A stretch of 64,000 nucleotides of DNA from contig NZ_CP059569.1 in the NCBI RefSeq assembly GCF_014054985.1, forward strand, positions 1,736,001 to 1,800,000. Direction: 5' to 3'. Shown here in pieces: positions 7,770-16,611 of the stretch. This DNA is from Kingella oralis (GTDB lineage: Bacteria > Pseudomonadota > Gammaproteobacteria > Burkholderiales > Neisseriaceae). The translations under genes were made by a program, and so were the position numbers. Numbering within the stretch: the first letter of the stretch is position 1; each line of letters begins with the position of its first letter. The notes under the pieces are model-generated. The model ran no database searches, was not told the origin of the DNA, and saw nothing but the letters and a program-made list of their open reading frames with translations.

Positions 7770-7861
7770 GCTTGCGGCAGCCTGAAAACAGGCTGCGGGC
7801 GTTTTCAGGCTGCCTGAGCGGTTTTGGCATTCAAGGCAGCCTGAAAACCCATCCATTCAGC

Positions 7862-7895
7862 AAAAAAACCGTTTGGTGTAGTGCCAAACGGTTTT
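7862..7895. repeat. AAACCGTTTGG hairpin repeat
   Basis: AAAACCGTTTGG and CCAAACGGTTTT flank a 7-base loop, with DUS on both sides. Related hairpins lie at 23315, 30087, 39405 and 49113. Confidence 0.6.
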
Positions 7896-7944
7896 GTTTT
7901 CAGGCTGCCTCACATCACAAAGGCAGCCTGAAACCGTATCTGCA

Positions 7945-8409
7945 TCACATCCGCGACACCATCACGCCCGCGCCCAACGCGGCGGCTTGGCGGTAAAACG
8001 CGCGCAGTTCGGCAAAACATGCTTGGCAACGCGCGCGCAGACCGGCGGTATCGTCTTGGCGGTCGTAGCCTTGCAACGCGGCGGCGTGTTGCGTGATGAG
8101 TGCGTTTATATCGGCGCGGTCTAACGCGGCGGCGATTTCGGCAACCCGCGCGGCGGGTGTGGCGAAAACGGACGCGTCAAACGCATCGTCTTCATCGTCC
8201 GCGCCCAAGAGCACGCTGCCGATAACGGCTTCGCTGAGCGGGTCGCCGTCGATGAAATCATCTGCGCCGGTTAAGGCAAGGTGCAGCAGCAGGCTGTCTT
8301 TTTCCAAGCCGTATTCGGCAAGTTCGGTGTCGTTTTCGCCGTCGCCATCGCGGATAACGGCATCAATATAGTCAGCGGGATAGGCGGTGTAGTTGGCGAT
8401 GATACCCAT
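7945..8409 (-). CDS. DUF1877 (YfbM-like) protein
   Basis: The 154-residue cytoplasmic protein starts MGIIANYTAYPADYIDAVI, the usual opening of DUF1877 proteins (E. coli YfbM begins MGMIGYF). LEKDSLLLHLALTG (residues 35-48) and the later SVLLGADDEDDAFDASVFATPAARVAEIAAAL also fit. No biochemical role is established for the family. The start has AAAGGAAACCCC upstream. Assignment is by remembered sequence pattern, so moderate confidence. Confidence 0.65.
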   Translation of the reverse strand: MGIIANYTAYPADYIDAVIRDGDGENDTELAEYGLEKDSLLLHLALTGADDFIDGDPLSEAVIGSVLLGADDEDDAFDASVFATPAARVAEIAAALDRADINALITQHAAALQGYDRQDDTAGLRARCQACFAELRAFYRQAAALGAGVMVSRM

Positions 8410-8540
8410 GGGGTTTCCTTTCGGTTTCGGTTTGGTTTCGGAATTTCAGGCTGCCTGATGATAACGATAAGGCAGCCTGAAAGCGAGTTTACGAGCTTCT
8501 GCGAAGCTAAAACCGACTTTCAGGCTGCCTCAACCGTGTT

Positions 8541-9734
8541 TTACAACACCTTCACAATACACTCGCACAAATAGCGAATATTCGCCTCGGTAATCCCCGC
8601 CACGTTAATCCGCCCGCTGCGCACGGCGTAGATGGCGAATTCGTCGCGCAGCCTGTCCACCTGCTCGGCAGTCAAACCGCTGAACGAGAACATGCCGTTT
8701 TGGCGCACGATAAAGCCGAAATCTTGTTTCGCGCCATATTCTTGCAGCAAATCCGCAAATTTTTGCCGCATGGTTTTGATGCGCGCGCGCATTTCGTCCA
8801 GCTCGGCAATCCATTGCGCTTTGAGTTCCGCGTCTTGCAACACCATTGCCACCGCGGATGCGCCGTGCGACGCGGGGTTGGAATACAGCGTGCGAATGAT
8901 GACTTTCACTTGGCTGAACGCCCGCGCGGCGGTTTCTTCGTTGTCGGCAACCAGCGTGAACGCGCCCACGCGCTCGTTGTACATACCAAAATTTTTGGAA
9001 TACGAGCTGGCAATCAGCACTTCGCGGTTGTGTTGCAAAAAGACGCGCAAGCCGTAGGCATCTTGTTCCAAGCCGTTGGCAAAGCCTTGATAGGCAAAGT
9101 CAAACAGCGGCAGCCAGCCTTGCTTGGCAGCCATTTTTGCCAGCGTTGCCCATTGCTCGGGAGTGGGGTCTATGCCGGTAGGGTTGTGGCAGCAGCCGTG
9201 CAACAGCACCACGTCGCCCGATTGCGCTTGCGCCAAATCGGCCATCATGCCGTCCCAATCCAGCCCGTGCGCGGCGGCGTCGTAGTAACGATAGTCGCGG
9301 ATGTTGATGCCGACGGCTTTGAAAATGGCGTTGTGGTTGGGCCATGTGGGCGCGGAAATCCACACGTTTTGCGCGGCGGTGTGGCGTTTGATAAATTCGG
9401 CGGCGATGCGCAATGCGCCTGTGCCGCCTAGGCTTTGCGCGGTTTTGGCGCGGCGGCTGGCGATGATTTCGTGGTCTGCGCCAAATAGCAGCTCTTGCGT
9501 GGCGGCGTTGTAGGCGGCTACGCCGTCGATGCCGAGGTAGTTTTTGCTGTTTTCGCTGGCGAGCAGGCGGGTTTCGGCGGCTTTGACGGCGCGGAGAATG
9601 GGGGTTTGCCCGTTGGCATCTTTGTACACGCCGATGCCGAGATTGACTTTTTCGGCACGGGTTTCGGCTTTGAAGGCTTCGCCTAAGCCTAGAATGGGGT
9701 CGGCGGGGGCGGCGGAGATTGAGTCAAAAAACAT
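8541..9734 (-). CDS. aspC: Aspartate/aromatic aminotransferase (class I, PLP)
   Basis: The 397-residue product matches E. coli AspC closely along its whole length: N terminus FDSISAAPADPILGLGEAF, then GIGVYKD, NYLGIDG, GGTGALRIAAEF and HGCCHNPTGIDPT. The PLP lysine is in SSYSKNFGMYNERVG (near residue 245). It transfers the amino group between aspartate or aromatic amino acids and 2-oxoglutarate. TyrB is the close paralogue, and substrate preference cannot be separated by eye. The start has AAAGGAAATCCC upstream. A DUS lies just downstream of the stop. Confidence 0.9.
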   Translation of the reverse strand: MFFDSISAAPADPILGLGEAFKAETRAEKVNLGIGVYKDANGQTPILRAVKAAETRLLASENSKNYLGIDGVAAYNAATQELLFGADHEIIASRRAKTAQSLGGTGALRIAAEFIKRHTAAQNVWISAPTWPNHNAIFKAVGINIRDYRYYDAAAHGLDWDGMMADLAQAQSGDVVLLHGCCHNPTGIDPTPEQWATLAKMAAKQGWLPLFDFAYQGFANGLEQDAYGLRVFLQHNREVLIASSYSKNFGMYNERVGAFTLVADNEETAARAFSQVKVIIRTLYSNPASHGASAVAMVLQDAELKAQWIAELDEMRARIKTMRQKFADLLQEYGAKQDFGFIVRQNGMFSFSGLTAEQVDRLRDEFAIYAVRSGRINVAGITEANIRYLCECIVKVL

Positions 9735-10481
9735 GGGATTTCCTTTGTTTACGGGGTTGAGACGGGAAAATTATACGCTGGATTGGGGCGCGGTGGGCAC
9801 GATGAGGCAGCCTGAAAACTGCGGGCTGCAATGACAATGGCAATGAAGACCAAACGAATTTGAGCAAAGCGGGGATGGAATGTGAACGGTGCACCGTTGC
9901 TGCTTTGTTTTGGGTGGCTTGCGGAAGGGGGGAAATATGGTTTCAGGCTGCCTCTGCGGATGGGTATATCTAGGGCAGCCTGAAAATGGATGGGTGCGTG
10001 AACGCGGGCGCAGATGTTGGGCAGCCTGAAACGCTTATCCGCGTTTCTTACGGCTTGCTGGCACGCCGTGCGCTGGCATGGTGGATGGTGAGGTGGATGG
10101 GGCGATACGCCATTGTTGCAGCACCGTGGCGAACTTTGTTTTCAGGCTGTCTTTACTTGCAAACCAACCATTTGGCGATGAACCGTCGCCGTTCCATCGC
10201 GTAATCTGTTTTCAGGCTGCCTCTGTATTGTAAGCAGGGTTAGGCAGCCTGAAACGGTGCAACGCTACACAAACCTATTTTCAGGCTGCCTTTACTTGCA
10301 AACCAACCATTTGGAGATGAACCGTCGCCGTTCCATCGCGTAATCTGTTTTCAGGCTGCCTCTGTATTGTAAACAGGGTTAGGCAGCCTGAAACGATGCA
10401 ACGCTACGCAAACCTGTTTTCAGGCTGCCTTTGATGCTGATTAGGCAGCCTGAAACCATGTGTAGCCGTGTAACCCCATTT
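9735..10481. other. Gene-free spacer dense in DUS and with a tandem duplication
   Basis: The 747 bases between the divergent end of aspC and the end of ribF contain about a dozen DUS, fragments of the family A repeat and the 139-bp tandem duplication at 10139. Open frames here are short and read through repeats; none is convincing. Confidence 0.7.
10139..10416. repeat. 139-bp tandem duplication
   Basis: Unit 1 (10139-10277) and unit 2 (10278-10416) each run from TTTTCAGGCTGYCTTTACTT through CATTTGGVGATGAACCGTCG to two DUS and GCAACGCTACRCAAACCT. They differ at a handful of positions. Each unit holds one arm of the family A element, so the duplication arose after a REPIN half had been stranded among DUS. 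Confidence 0.8.
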
Positions 10482-11429
10482 TCAGGCTGCCTCTGCATCT
10501 CGATGCGCCTGATACCACGCCCTCGCCGTTTCAATATCCTGCGCAATTTGTGCTTGCAAATCGGCAATACTGTCAAACTTGGCTTCATCGCGCAGTTTGT
10601 GCAAAAAGGTTACTTGGATGCGCTCGCCGTATAGGCAGCCTGAAAAGTCAAACAGATGCACTTCCAGCTTGGCTTCGGGTGTGTGCGACACGGTGGGGTT
10701 GGTGCCAAACGATGCCACGCCCGCGCATTCGCCAAAGCTGCCCTTGGCGCGCACCACAAACACGCCGCTCAATGAATAGCAGTGCAGCGGCAAATGCACG
10801 TTGGCGGTGGGGCAGCCGATGGTGCGCCCCAGCTTTTTGCCGTGTTTCACATGCCCGCTTAATGTGTAAGGATGCCCGAGCATTTGGTTGGCGGCGGCAA
10901 CATCGCCCAATTGCAAGGCTTGGCGGATGGCGGTGCTGCTGGCGCGTTCGCCCGCAATCAAAATGCTGGGCGTGCGCTCGGTTTCAAAATCGCGTTGCGC
11001 GGCAAGCAGGTTGAAATCGCCGCCGCGCCCTTTGCCAAAGCGAAAATCGTCGCCAATCAGCAAATAGCGCGTGTTGAGCTGCGCGCGCAAAATGGTTTGG
11101 ATAAATTGCTCGGCGGTTTGCGCGGCAAATTGCGGGTTAAAGCGTTGCACCCACACGCTGTTTACGCTGCCCGTTTGCTGCAAAAGCTGGATTTTGTCGC
11201 GCAGCGGTGTGATGCGTTGCGGCAGCGGGCGGTTGGCTTGGCGGCTAAAAAATTCGTTGGGCTGGGGTTCAAAAATAATGGCGACGCTATGCAACTGGCG
11301 TACTTGGGCTTCGCGGGCAAGGCGTTGCAGAATGTGGCGGTGTCCCGTGTGCACGCCGTCAAAATTGCCGATGGTTACGGCGCTGGGCGGCAGCGGCGCA
11401 GGAAGTTGTTGTCCAAACCAGATGTTCAT
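10482..11429 (-). CDS. ribF: Bifunctional riboflavin kinase / FAD synthetase
   Basis: The enzyme makes FMN from riboflavin and FAD from FMN. The 315-residue product has the N-terminal nucleotidyltransferase domain (VTIGNFDGVHTGHRHIL, residues 18-34; ISS-type motif represented by ASSTAIRQAL) and the C-terminal riboflavin kinase domain (GRTIGCPTANVHLP, with PTAN binding the flavin and magnesium). Length is typical. The stop codon TGA lies within a DUS (GAGGCAGCCTGAAAA). A second DUS is translated inside the kinase domain (FDFSGCLYGERI). Confidence 0.95.
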   Translation of the reverse strand: MNIWFGQQLPAPLPPSAVTIGNFDGVHTGHRHILQRLAREAQVRQLHSVAIIFEPQPNEFFSRQANRPLPQRITPLRDKIQLLQQTGSVNSVWVQRFNPQFAAQTAEQFIQTILRAQLNTRYLLIGDDFRFGKGRGGDFNLLAAQRDFETERTPSILIAGERASSTAIRQALQLGDVAAANQMLGHPYTLSGHVKHGKKLGRTIGCPTANVHLPLHCYSLSGVFVVRAKGSFGECAGVASFGTNPTVSHTPEAKLEVHLFDFSGCLYGERIQVTFLHKLRDEAKFDSIADLQAQIAQDIETARAWYQAHRDAEAA

Positions 11430-11550
11430 AGTTAATTTAGGTTAAAAAAAGAAAGAATTGTAAGGGAGTTGGTGGGTTTTGTGGATGCTTGCTTACAAGT
11501 TTTCAGGTAAAATCATCCGTTTTTACGTTGTTTGTATTGGCTGGTTTTTT

Positions 11551-12324
11551 ATGATTGCAGATATTTGCGCTAACCTGAATTTTCGCTGCGATGTGATTTA
11601 CGAATATCGCCATATGTTCTTAACGGGGGCGGTTGCCACCGTGGTCATTACGGTGATTGCTACGTTGTTTGGCACAATTTTGGGCACGATTGGCGCGCTA
11701 ATGCGGATTATGCGCTTTGAAAATGGCAATGTGTTTATGCGCGCGTTTGCGTGGCTTTGTCGCACGATTTCTTGGCTTTATATAACGTTTTTCCGCGGCA
11801 CACCGATGTATGTGCAGATTTTTATTTGGTATTTCGTGTGGTTTGTGGCGTTGGTGCATCCGCAGCACGGCTTGATTGTGAGCGGGTCAGAAGCAGTGGC
11901 GTTGCGCCGCGAATATGGCGCGTGGATTGCAGGCTGCTTGGCTTTAACGGCTAACACAGGTGCATACATCACCGAAATCTTCCGTGCAGGCATTCAATCC
12001 ATTGACAAAGGGCAAATGGAAGCCGCCCGCTCATTGGGGCTCACTTATCCGCAAGCCATGCGCTTTATTATTCTGCCGCAAGCGTTGCGCCGTATGCTGC
12101 CACCTTTGGCAAACGAATTTATCACGCTGCTGAAAGACAGCTCGCTGCTGGCGATGATTGCCGTGCCCGAGTTGGCGTATGTGCAAAAAACCATTTCGGG
12201 GCGGTATTCCATTTACGAAGAACCGCTGTACACCGTGGCATTGGTGTATTTGGCGATGACGATTTGCTTATCCGCATTCTTCTCTTGGCTGGAAAAACGG
12301 TTTAGCACGGGGCATCGGAAATAG
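11551..12324 (+). CDS. Amino-acid ABC transporter permease (His/Glu/Gln/Arg family)
   Basis: This inner-membrane permease of a polar amino-acid uptake system has about five hydrophobic segments. The cytoplasmic EAA loop, EAARSLGLTYPQAMRFIILP then QALRRMLPPLANEF, contacts the ATPase. The 257-residue frame starts at ATG 11551 (MIADICANLNFRC), giving the family's usual length. An in-frame ATG at 11479 would add 24 residues and neither has a good ribosome-binding site, so the start is uncertain. No ATPase or binding-protein gene lies beside it, so the partners must be encoded elsewhere. Substrate unknown. Confidence 0.82.
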   Translation: MIADICANLNFRCDVIYEYRHMFLTGAVATVVITVIATLFGTILGTIGALMRIMRFENGNVFMRAFAWLCRTISWLYITFFRGTPMYVQIFIWYFVWFVALVHPQHGLIVSGSEAVALRREYGAWIAGCLALTANTGAYITEIFRAGIQSIDKGQMEAARSLGLTYPQAMRFIILPQALRRMLPPLANEFITLLKDSSLLAMIAVPELAYVQKTISGRYSIYEEPLYTVALVYLAMTICLSAFFSWLEKRFSTGHRK

Positions 12325-12340
12325 TTTGATAAACCATGTG

Positions 12341-12382
12341 AGGCAGCCTGAAAACGTGTTGAGTGCGTTTTCAGGCTGCCTT
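12341..12382. terminator. Inverted DUS pair after the ABC permease
   Basis: AGGCAGCCTGAAAACG and CGTTTTCAGGCTGCCTT flank a 9-base loop, 16 bases after the stop. Confidence 0.55.
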
Positions 12383-12610
12383 GCTTATCCACCCAAATAA
12401 CTAGTTCACCACAATACAAAGAGTTAATAAGCGTAAAAACCGCACATATTCTTTTAACAAAAATCAACAATTCAAGTAAAATAACATCCAATTACACCAA
12501 TAAGCCGAGTTTCACCAGCGGGGTTTGCTCAACTAAGCCAAAAGAACAACCCCAGTGATAAACCCGCCAAAAAGGCAGCCTGAAAAAGCCGCCTACACAA
12601 GGAAACAACC

Positions 12611-15600
12611 ATGAACGTAACCAGACGGCAGTTTTTCAAAGTAACTGCTGCGGGCGCGGGCGCAACTACTCTTGCCGCCGTGGGCTTAATGCCCACCAAT
12701 GCGTTTGCAGAAGTTCGTCAATACAAGCTCTCAGGCGCATCTCAAGCGCGCAACAACTGCACCTACTGCTCCGTGGGCTGCGGCACTATCCTATACAGCA
12801 TGGGCGACGGCGCAAAAAACGCCAAGAAAAAAATCTTTCACATTGAAGGCGACCCCGACCATCCCGTGTCGCGCGGCTCGCTGTGCCCCAAAGGCGCATC
12901 GCTGATTGATTTTGTCAACAGCCCCAACCGCATTCCCTATCCCGAAGTGCGCGAACCGTTCAGCAACGAATGGAAACGCATCTCGTGGGAAGAAGCGCTC
13001 GACCGCATCGCCCGCCTCATCAAAGACGAGCGCGACGCATCATTCCAAGAAAAAAATGCACAAGGCGTAACCGTAAACCGCCTTGAAACCATCGGCATGC
13101 TGGCGGCATCGGCATCATCCAACGAAACAGGCATTCTCACCGTTAAATTCTCCCGCGCATTGGGCTTGATTGCGCTGGATACACAAGCGCGCGTGTGCCA
13201 CGGTCCCACCGTATCCGCCTTGGCATCCACCTTTGGGCGCGGCGCGATGACCAACACCTTTGTGGACATCCAAAACGCCGATTTCATTATGGTGATGGGG
13301 GGCAACGCCGCCGAAGCGCATCCCGTGGGCTTCAAATGGGTGATTGAAGCGAAAAAACGCAAAGGCACCAAGCTGTTTGTGGTGGACCCGCGTTTTAACC
13401 GCACCGCGTCGGTTGCCGATTTTTACGCGCCCATCAGAGCAGGTTCAGACATCGCCTTTTTGGGTGCGCTGATTAACTGGCTGATTGAAAACGATAAAAT
13501 TCAATGGGAATACGTTAAAAACTACACCAATGCTTCGTTTATCGTGGCAGATGGTTTTGATTTTAACGATGGCTTGTTCACAGGCGCAAAAGACCCCAAT
13601 GGGCAGCCTGAAAACACCCACGGCTCGTTCTACAACAAAGAAACATGGTTCTACGCGCTAGACGAAAACGGCTACGCCCAAACCGACCCCACGTTGCAAC
13701 ATCCGCGCTGCGTGTTCCAAATGATGAAAAAACATTATTCCCGCTACACGCTGGATATGATGACCACCATTTGCGGCACCAGCAAAGAAGATTTCCTCAA
13801 AGTAGCCCAAGCATGGGGCGAAATGTCCGCGCCCAACAAAGCAGGCACAATTTTGTATGCCCTCGGCTGGACGCAACACTCCTACGGCTCGCAAAACATC
13901 CGCACCATGGCGATGATTCAGCTTCTGCTGGGCAATATTGGGATGTCGGGCGGCGGCGTGAACGCCCTGCGCGGACACTCCAATATCCAAGGCTTGTCGG
14001 ACTTGGGCTTGCTGTCCACTTCTTTACCAGGTTATCTGAACCTGCCCAGCGAAAAACAAGCCACGCTGCAAGATTATCTCAACGCCAACACGCCCAAAGC
14101 CTTGCAGCCTAACCAATTGAACTATTGGAAAAACACGCCCGCCTTTTTCGTGAGCTTCCTGAAATGGATGTATGGCGATAACGCCACCGTCGAAAACAAC
14201 TGGGCGTATGACTGGTTGCCCAAATACGAAAAAATGTACGACATCTTGCAGATTACCGAAGATATGTATCAAGGCAAGATGAAAGGCTTGTTAGTGCAAG
14301 GCTTTAACGCGCAAGGCTCGTTCCCCGATGCGCATCGCGTAACCGAAGCGTTCTCCAAGCTCAAATTCATGGTGGTGATGGATCCGCTGAAAACCGAAAC
14401 CGCATCGTTCTGGGAAAACCACGGCGATGCACACGCCACCGACCCCAGCAAAATCGGCACTGAAGTTTTCAGGCTGCCTACGCCATGCTTTGCCGAAGAA
14501 GAAGGCTCTATTGTGAACTCTTCGCGCTGGCTGCAATGGCACCACCCTGGCGCAGATCCCTACGGCGAATCGCTGCCCGATTTGGACATCATGGGCGAGC
14601 TGTATCAACGCATCAAAGCCTTGTATGAAAAAGAAGGCGGCAAATTCCCCGATCCAATTACTAAATTGTCGTGGAAATACGCCAAATCGCACGCGCCTAG
14701 CCCTGCCGAAATGGCAAAAGAATCCAATGGCTATGCCTTGGCAGATTTGAAAGACGCCGATGGCAACATCATCCGCAAAAAAGGCGAATTGCTAGATGGC
14801 TTTGCCCAACTGCGCGATGATGGCACTACCGAATGCGCCACATGGATTTTCTCTGGCTCGTGGACGCAAGCGGGCAATCAAATGGATAGACGCGACAATA
14901 CCGACAGCGGCTTGGGCAACACGCCCAAATGGGCATGGGCTTGGCCAGCCAACCGCCGCATTTTGTATAACCGCGCTTCATGCGACCCCAGCGGCAAGCC
15001 GTGGGACGAACATCGCCAGCTTATCCGATGGGATGGCGCAAAATGGACAGGCGCAGATGTTTCCGACTTCAAAGCCGATGCTGCCCCCGATAGCGGCATG
15101 AATCCGTTTATCATGAACGAAGAAGGCGTGGGGCGTTTGTTTGCCGCGCGTAAACTGGTGGACGGGCCGTTCCCCGAGCATTACGAGCCATTGGAATCGC
15201 CCATCGGCACCAACCCCTTGCACCCCAAAATCGTGCAAACGCCTGCCATGCGTGTGTTTGACAGCATCAAAGACCGCATCGGCAAAGCCGAAGAGTTCCC
15301 TTATGTTGCCACCACCTATCGCCTAACCGAGCATTTCCAATTTTGGACGAAATCCGTGAAATTGTTGATGATTGGGCAGCCTGAACAATTCTGCGAAATC
15401 AGCGAAGAATTGGCAAAAGAAAAAGGCATTGAAAAAGGCGATTGGGTGAAAATCATCAGCAAACGCGCGTGGATTAAAGTGCGTGCTGTGGTTACCAAAC
15501 GTGTGAAACCCTTAACCATCAACGGCAAAACCGTACATCAAATCGGCATTCCGTTGCATGGCGGTTGGGAAAACGTATCTGGGCAAAAACAGTTTATCGT

Positions 15601-15685
15601 GAACACGCTCTCGCCATTTGTGGGCGACTGCAACACGCAAACGCCTGAATACAAAGCATTCTTGGTAAACATTGAAAAAGCATAA
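12611..15685 (+). CDS. fdnG: Formate dehydrogenase-N/O type, alpha (catalytic) subunit, Cys form
   Basis: This large molybdopterin oxidoreductase oxidises formate to CO2 at the outer face of the inner membrane. The 1024-residue product begins with a Tat signal (RRQFFK, then a hydrophobic stretch ending NAFA). It has the N-terminal [4Fe-4S] cysteine set (CTYCSVGCG with SLCPKGA further on) and the MoCo domains with GGNAAEAHP and ALRGHSNIQG. The active-site position is TGC, Cys196, in ARVCHGPTV. E. coli FdnG has selenocysteine at the same number (UHGPTV), so this is the selenium-independent form. DUS are translated within the gene (GQPENT at about 13606, VFRLPTP at 14467). FdoG is the alternative name. 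Confidence 0.95.
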   Translation: MNVTRRQFFKVTAAGAGATTLAAVGLMPTNAFAEVRQYKLSGASQARNNCTYCSVGCGTILYSMGDGAKNAKKKIFHIEGDPDHPVSRGSLCPKGASLIDFVNSPNRIPYPEVREPFSNEWKRISWEEALDRIARLIKDERDASFQEKNAQGVTVNRLETIGMLAASASSNETGILTVKFSRALGLIALDTQARVCHGPTVSALASTFGRGAMTNTFVDIQNADFIMVMGGNAAEAHPVGFKWVIEAKKRKGTKLFVVDPRFNRTASVADFYAPIRAGSDIAFLGALINWLIENDKIQWEYVKNYTNASFIVADGFDFNDGLFTGAKDPNGQPENTHGSFYNKETWFYALDENGYAQTDPTLQHPRCVFQMMKKHYSRYTLDMMTTICGTSKEDFLKVAQAWGEMSAPNKAGTILYALGWTQHSYGSQNIRTMAMIQLLLGNIGMSGGGVNALRGHSNIQGLSDLGLLSTSLPGYLNLPSEKQATLQDYLNANTPKALQPNQLNYWKNTPAFFVSFLKWMYGDNATVENNWAYDWLPKYEKMYDILQITEDMYQGKMKGLLVQGFNAQGSFPDAHRVTEAFSKLKFMVVMDPLKTETASFWENHGDAHATDPSKIGTEVFRLPTPCFAEEEGSIVNSSRWLQWHHPGADPYGESLPDLDIMGELYQRIKALYEKEGGKFPDPITKLSWKYAKSHAPSPAEMAKESNGYALADLKDADGNIIRKKGELLDGFAQLRDDGTTECATWIFSGSWTQAGNQMDRRDNTDSGLGNTPKWAWAWPANRRILYNRASCDPSGKPWDEHRQLIRWDGAKWTGADVSDFKADAAPDSGMNPFIMNEEGVGRLFAARKLVDGPFPEHYEPLESPIGTNPLHPKIVQTPAMRVFDSIKDRIGKAEEFPYVATTYRLTEHFQFWTKSVKLLMIGQPEQFCEISEELAKEKGIEKGDWVKIISKRAWIKVRAVVTKRVKPLTINGKTVHQIGIPLHGGWENVSGQKQFIVNTLSPFVGDCNTQTPEYKAFLVNIEKA

Positions 15686-15696
15686 GGAGCGGCACC

Positions 15697-16611
15697 ATGG
15701 CACTGCAATCATTAGACATCAAACGCCGTTCCGCAACGGCAGAAATCACGCCGCCCCCAGGGGTGCGCAAACCGATTGAAATCGCCAAGCTGATTGACGT
15801 AACCACCTGCATCGGCTGCAAAGCCTGCCAAATGGCGTGTTCCGAGTGGAACGACATTCGCGACGAAATCGGCATCAACCACGGTGTGTACGACAACCCG
15901 ATTGATTTAACGTCAAAATCTTGGACGGTGATGCGCTTTGCCGAGCACGAAGAAAACGGCAAGCTAGAATGGCTGATCCGCAAAGACGGCTGTATGCACT
16001 GCGCCGACCCAGGCTGCCTGAAAGCCTGCCCATCACCGGGGGCGATTATTCAATACGAAAACGGCATTGTGGATTTTCATCAAGAAAACTGCATTGGCTG
16101 CGGCTACTGCATCGCAGGCTGCCCGTTCAACATCCCGCGCATGGATAAAAAGGAAAACAAGGTTTACAAATGCACCTTGTGTTCCGACCGCGTGGCGGTG
16201 GGGCAAGAGCCCGCTTGCGTGAAAACCTGCCCCACGGGTGCAATCCAATTTGGCAGCAAGGAAGACATGAAACAGCTTGCCGCCGCGCGCATCAAAGATT
16301 TGAACCATCGCGGCTACAAAAACGCGGGGTTGTACGACCCGCAAGGTGTGGGCGGCACTCATGTGATGTATGTGTTGCACCATGCCGACCGCCCCAGCTT
16401 GTATAAAGGGCTGCCTGAAAATCCACACATCAGCGCAACCGTTAAGCTGTGGAAAGGCTTGTTGAAACCGTTGGCGACCTTTGGCATCGCCGCCGCCGTG
16501 GCAACGGGCTGGCTGCACTACATCACCGTAGGCCCGAACCGAGCCGAAGAAGAAGCCCCCGAAGTCATCGGCAAAGAGGGCGACATCTTGAAACGTGAGG
16601 AGGACGCATAA
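15697..16611 (+). CDS. fdnH: Formate dehydrogenase beta subunit (4 x [4Fe-4S])
   Basis: This electron-transfer subunit lies between the catalytic subunit and the cytochrome b. Its 304 residues carry four ferredoxin-type clusters: CIGCKACQMACSEW, CMHCADPGCLKACP, CIGCGYCIAGCPF, and CTLCSDR with CVKTCP. A single C-terminal helix (LLKPLATFGIAAAVATGWLH, about residues 254-273) anchors it. ATG 15697 lies 11 bases after the fdnG stop and follows AAGGAG. The stop overlaps the fdnI start by one base, so the three genes form one operon with translational coupling. Confidence 0.95.
   Translation: MALQSLDIKRRSATAEITPPPGVRKPIEIAKLIDVTTCIGCKACQMACSEWNDIRDEIGINHGVYDNPIDLTSKSWTVMRFAEHEENGKLEWLIRKDGCMHCADPGCLKACPSPGAIIQYENGIVDFHQENCIGCGYCIAGCPFNIPRMDKKENKVYKCTLCSDRVAVGQEPACVKTCPTGAIQFGSKEDMKQLAAARIKDLNHRGYKNAGLYDPQGVGGTHVMYVLHHADRPSLYKGLPENPHISATVKLWKGLLKPLATFGIAAAVATGWLHYITVGPNRAEEEAPEVIGKEGDILKREEDA

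Noticed and set aside
9986..10204. 72-codon open frame downstream of aspC
   Set aside because: It runs through DUS and the tandem duplication and has no homology-like features.
10139..10480. CRISPR-like regular repeats
   Set aside because: The DUS spacing is irregular, orientations alternate, and the larger period is a simple two-copy duplication. No cas genes are present.
13190..13205. Possible selenocysteine codon in the formate dehydrogenase gene
   Set aside because: The codon is TGC (Cys), not TGA, and the ORF is uninterrupted.
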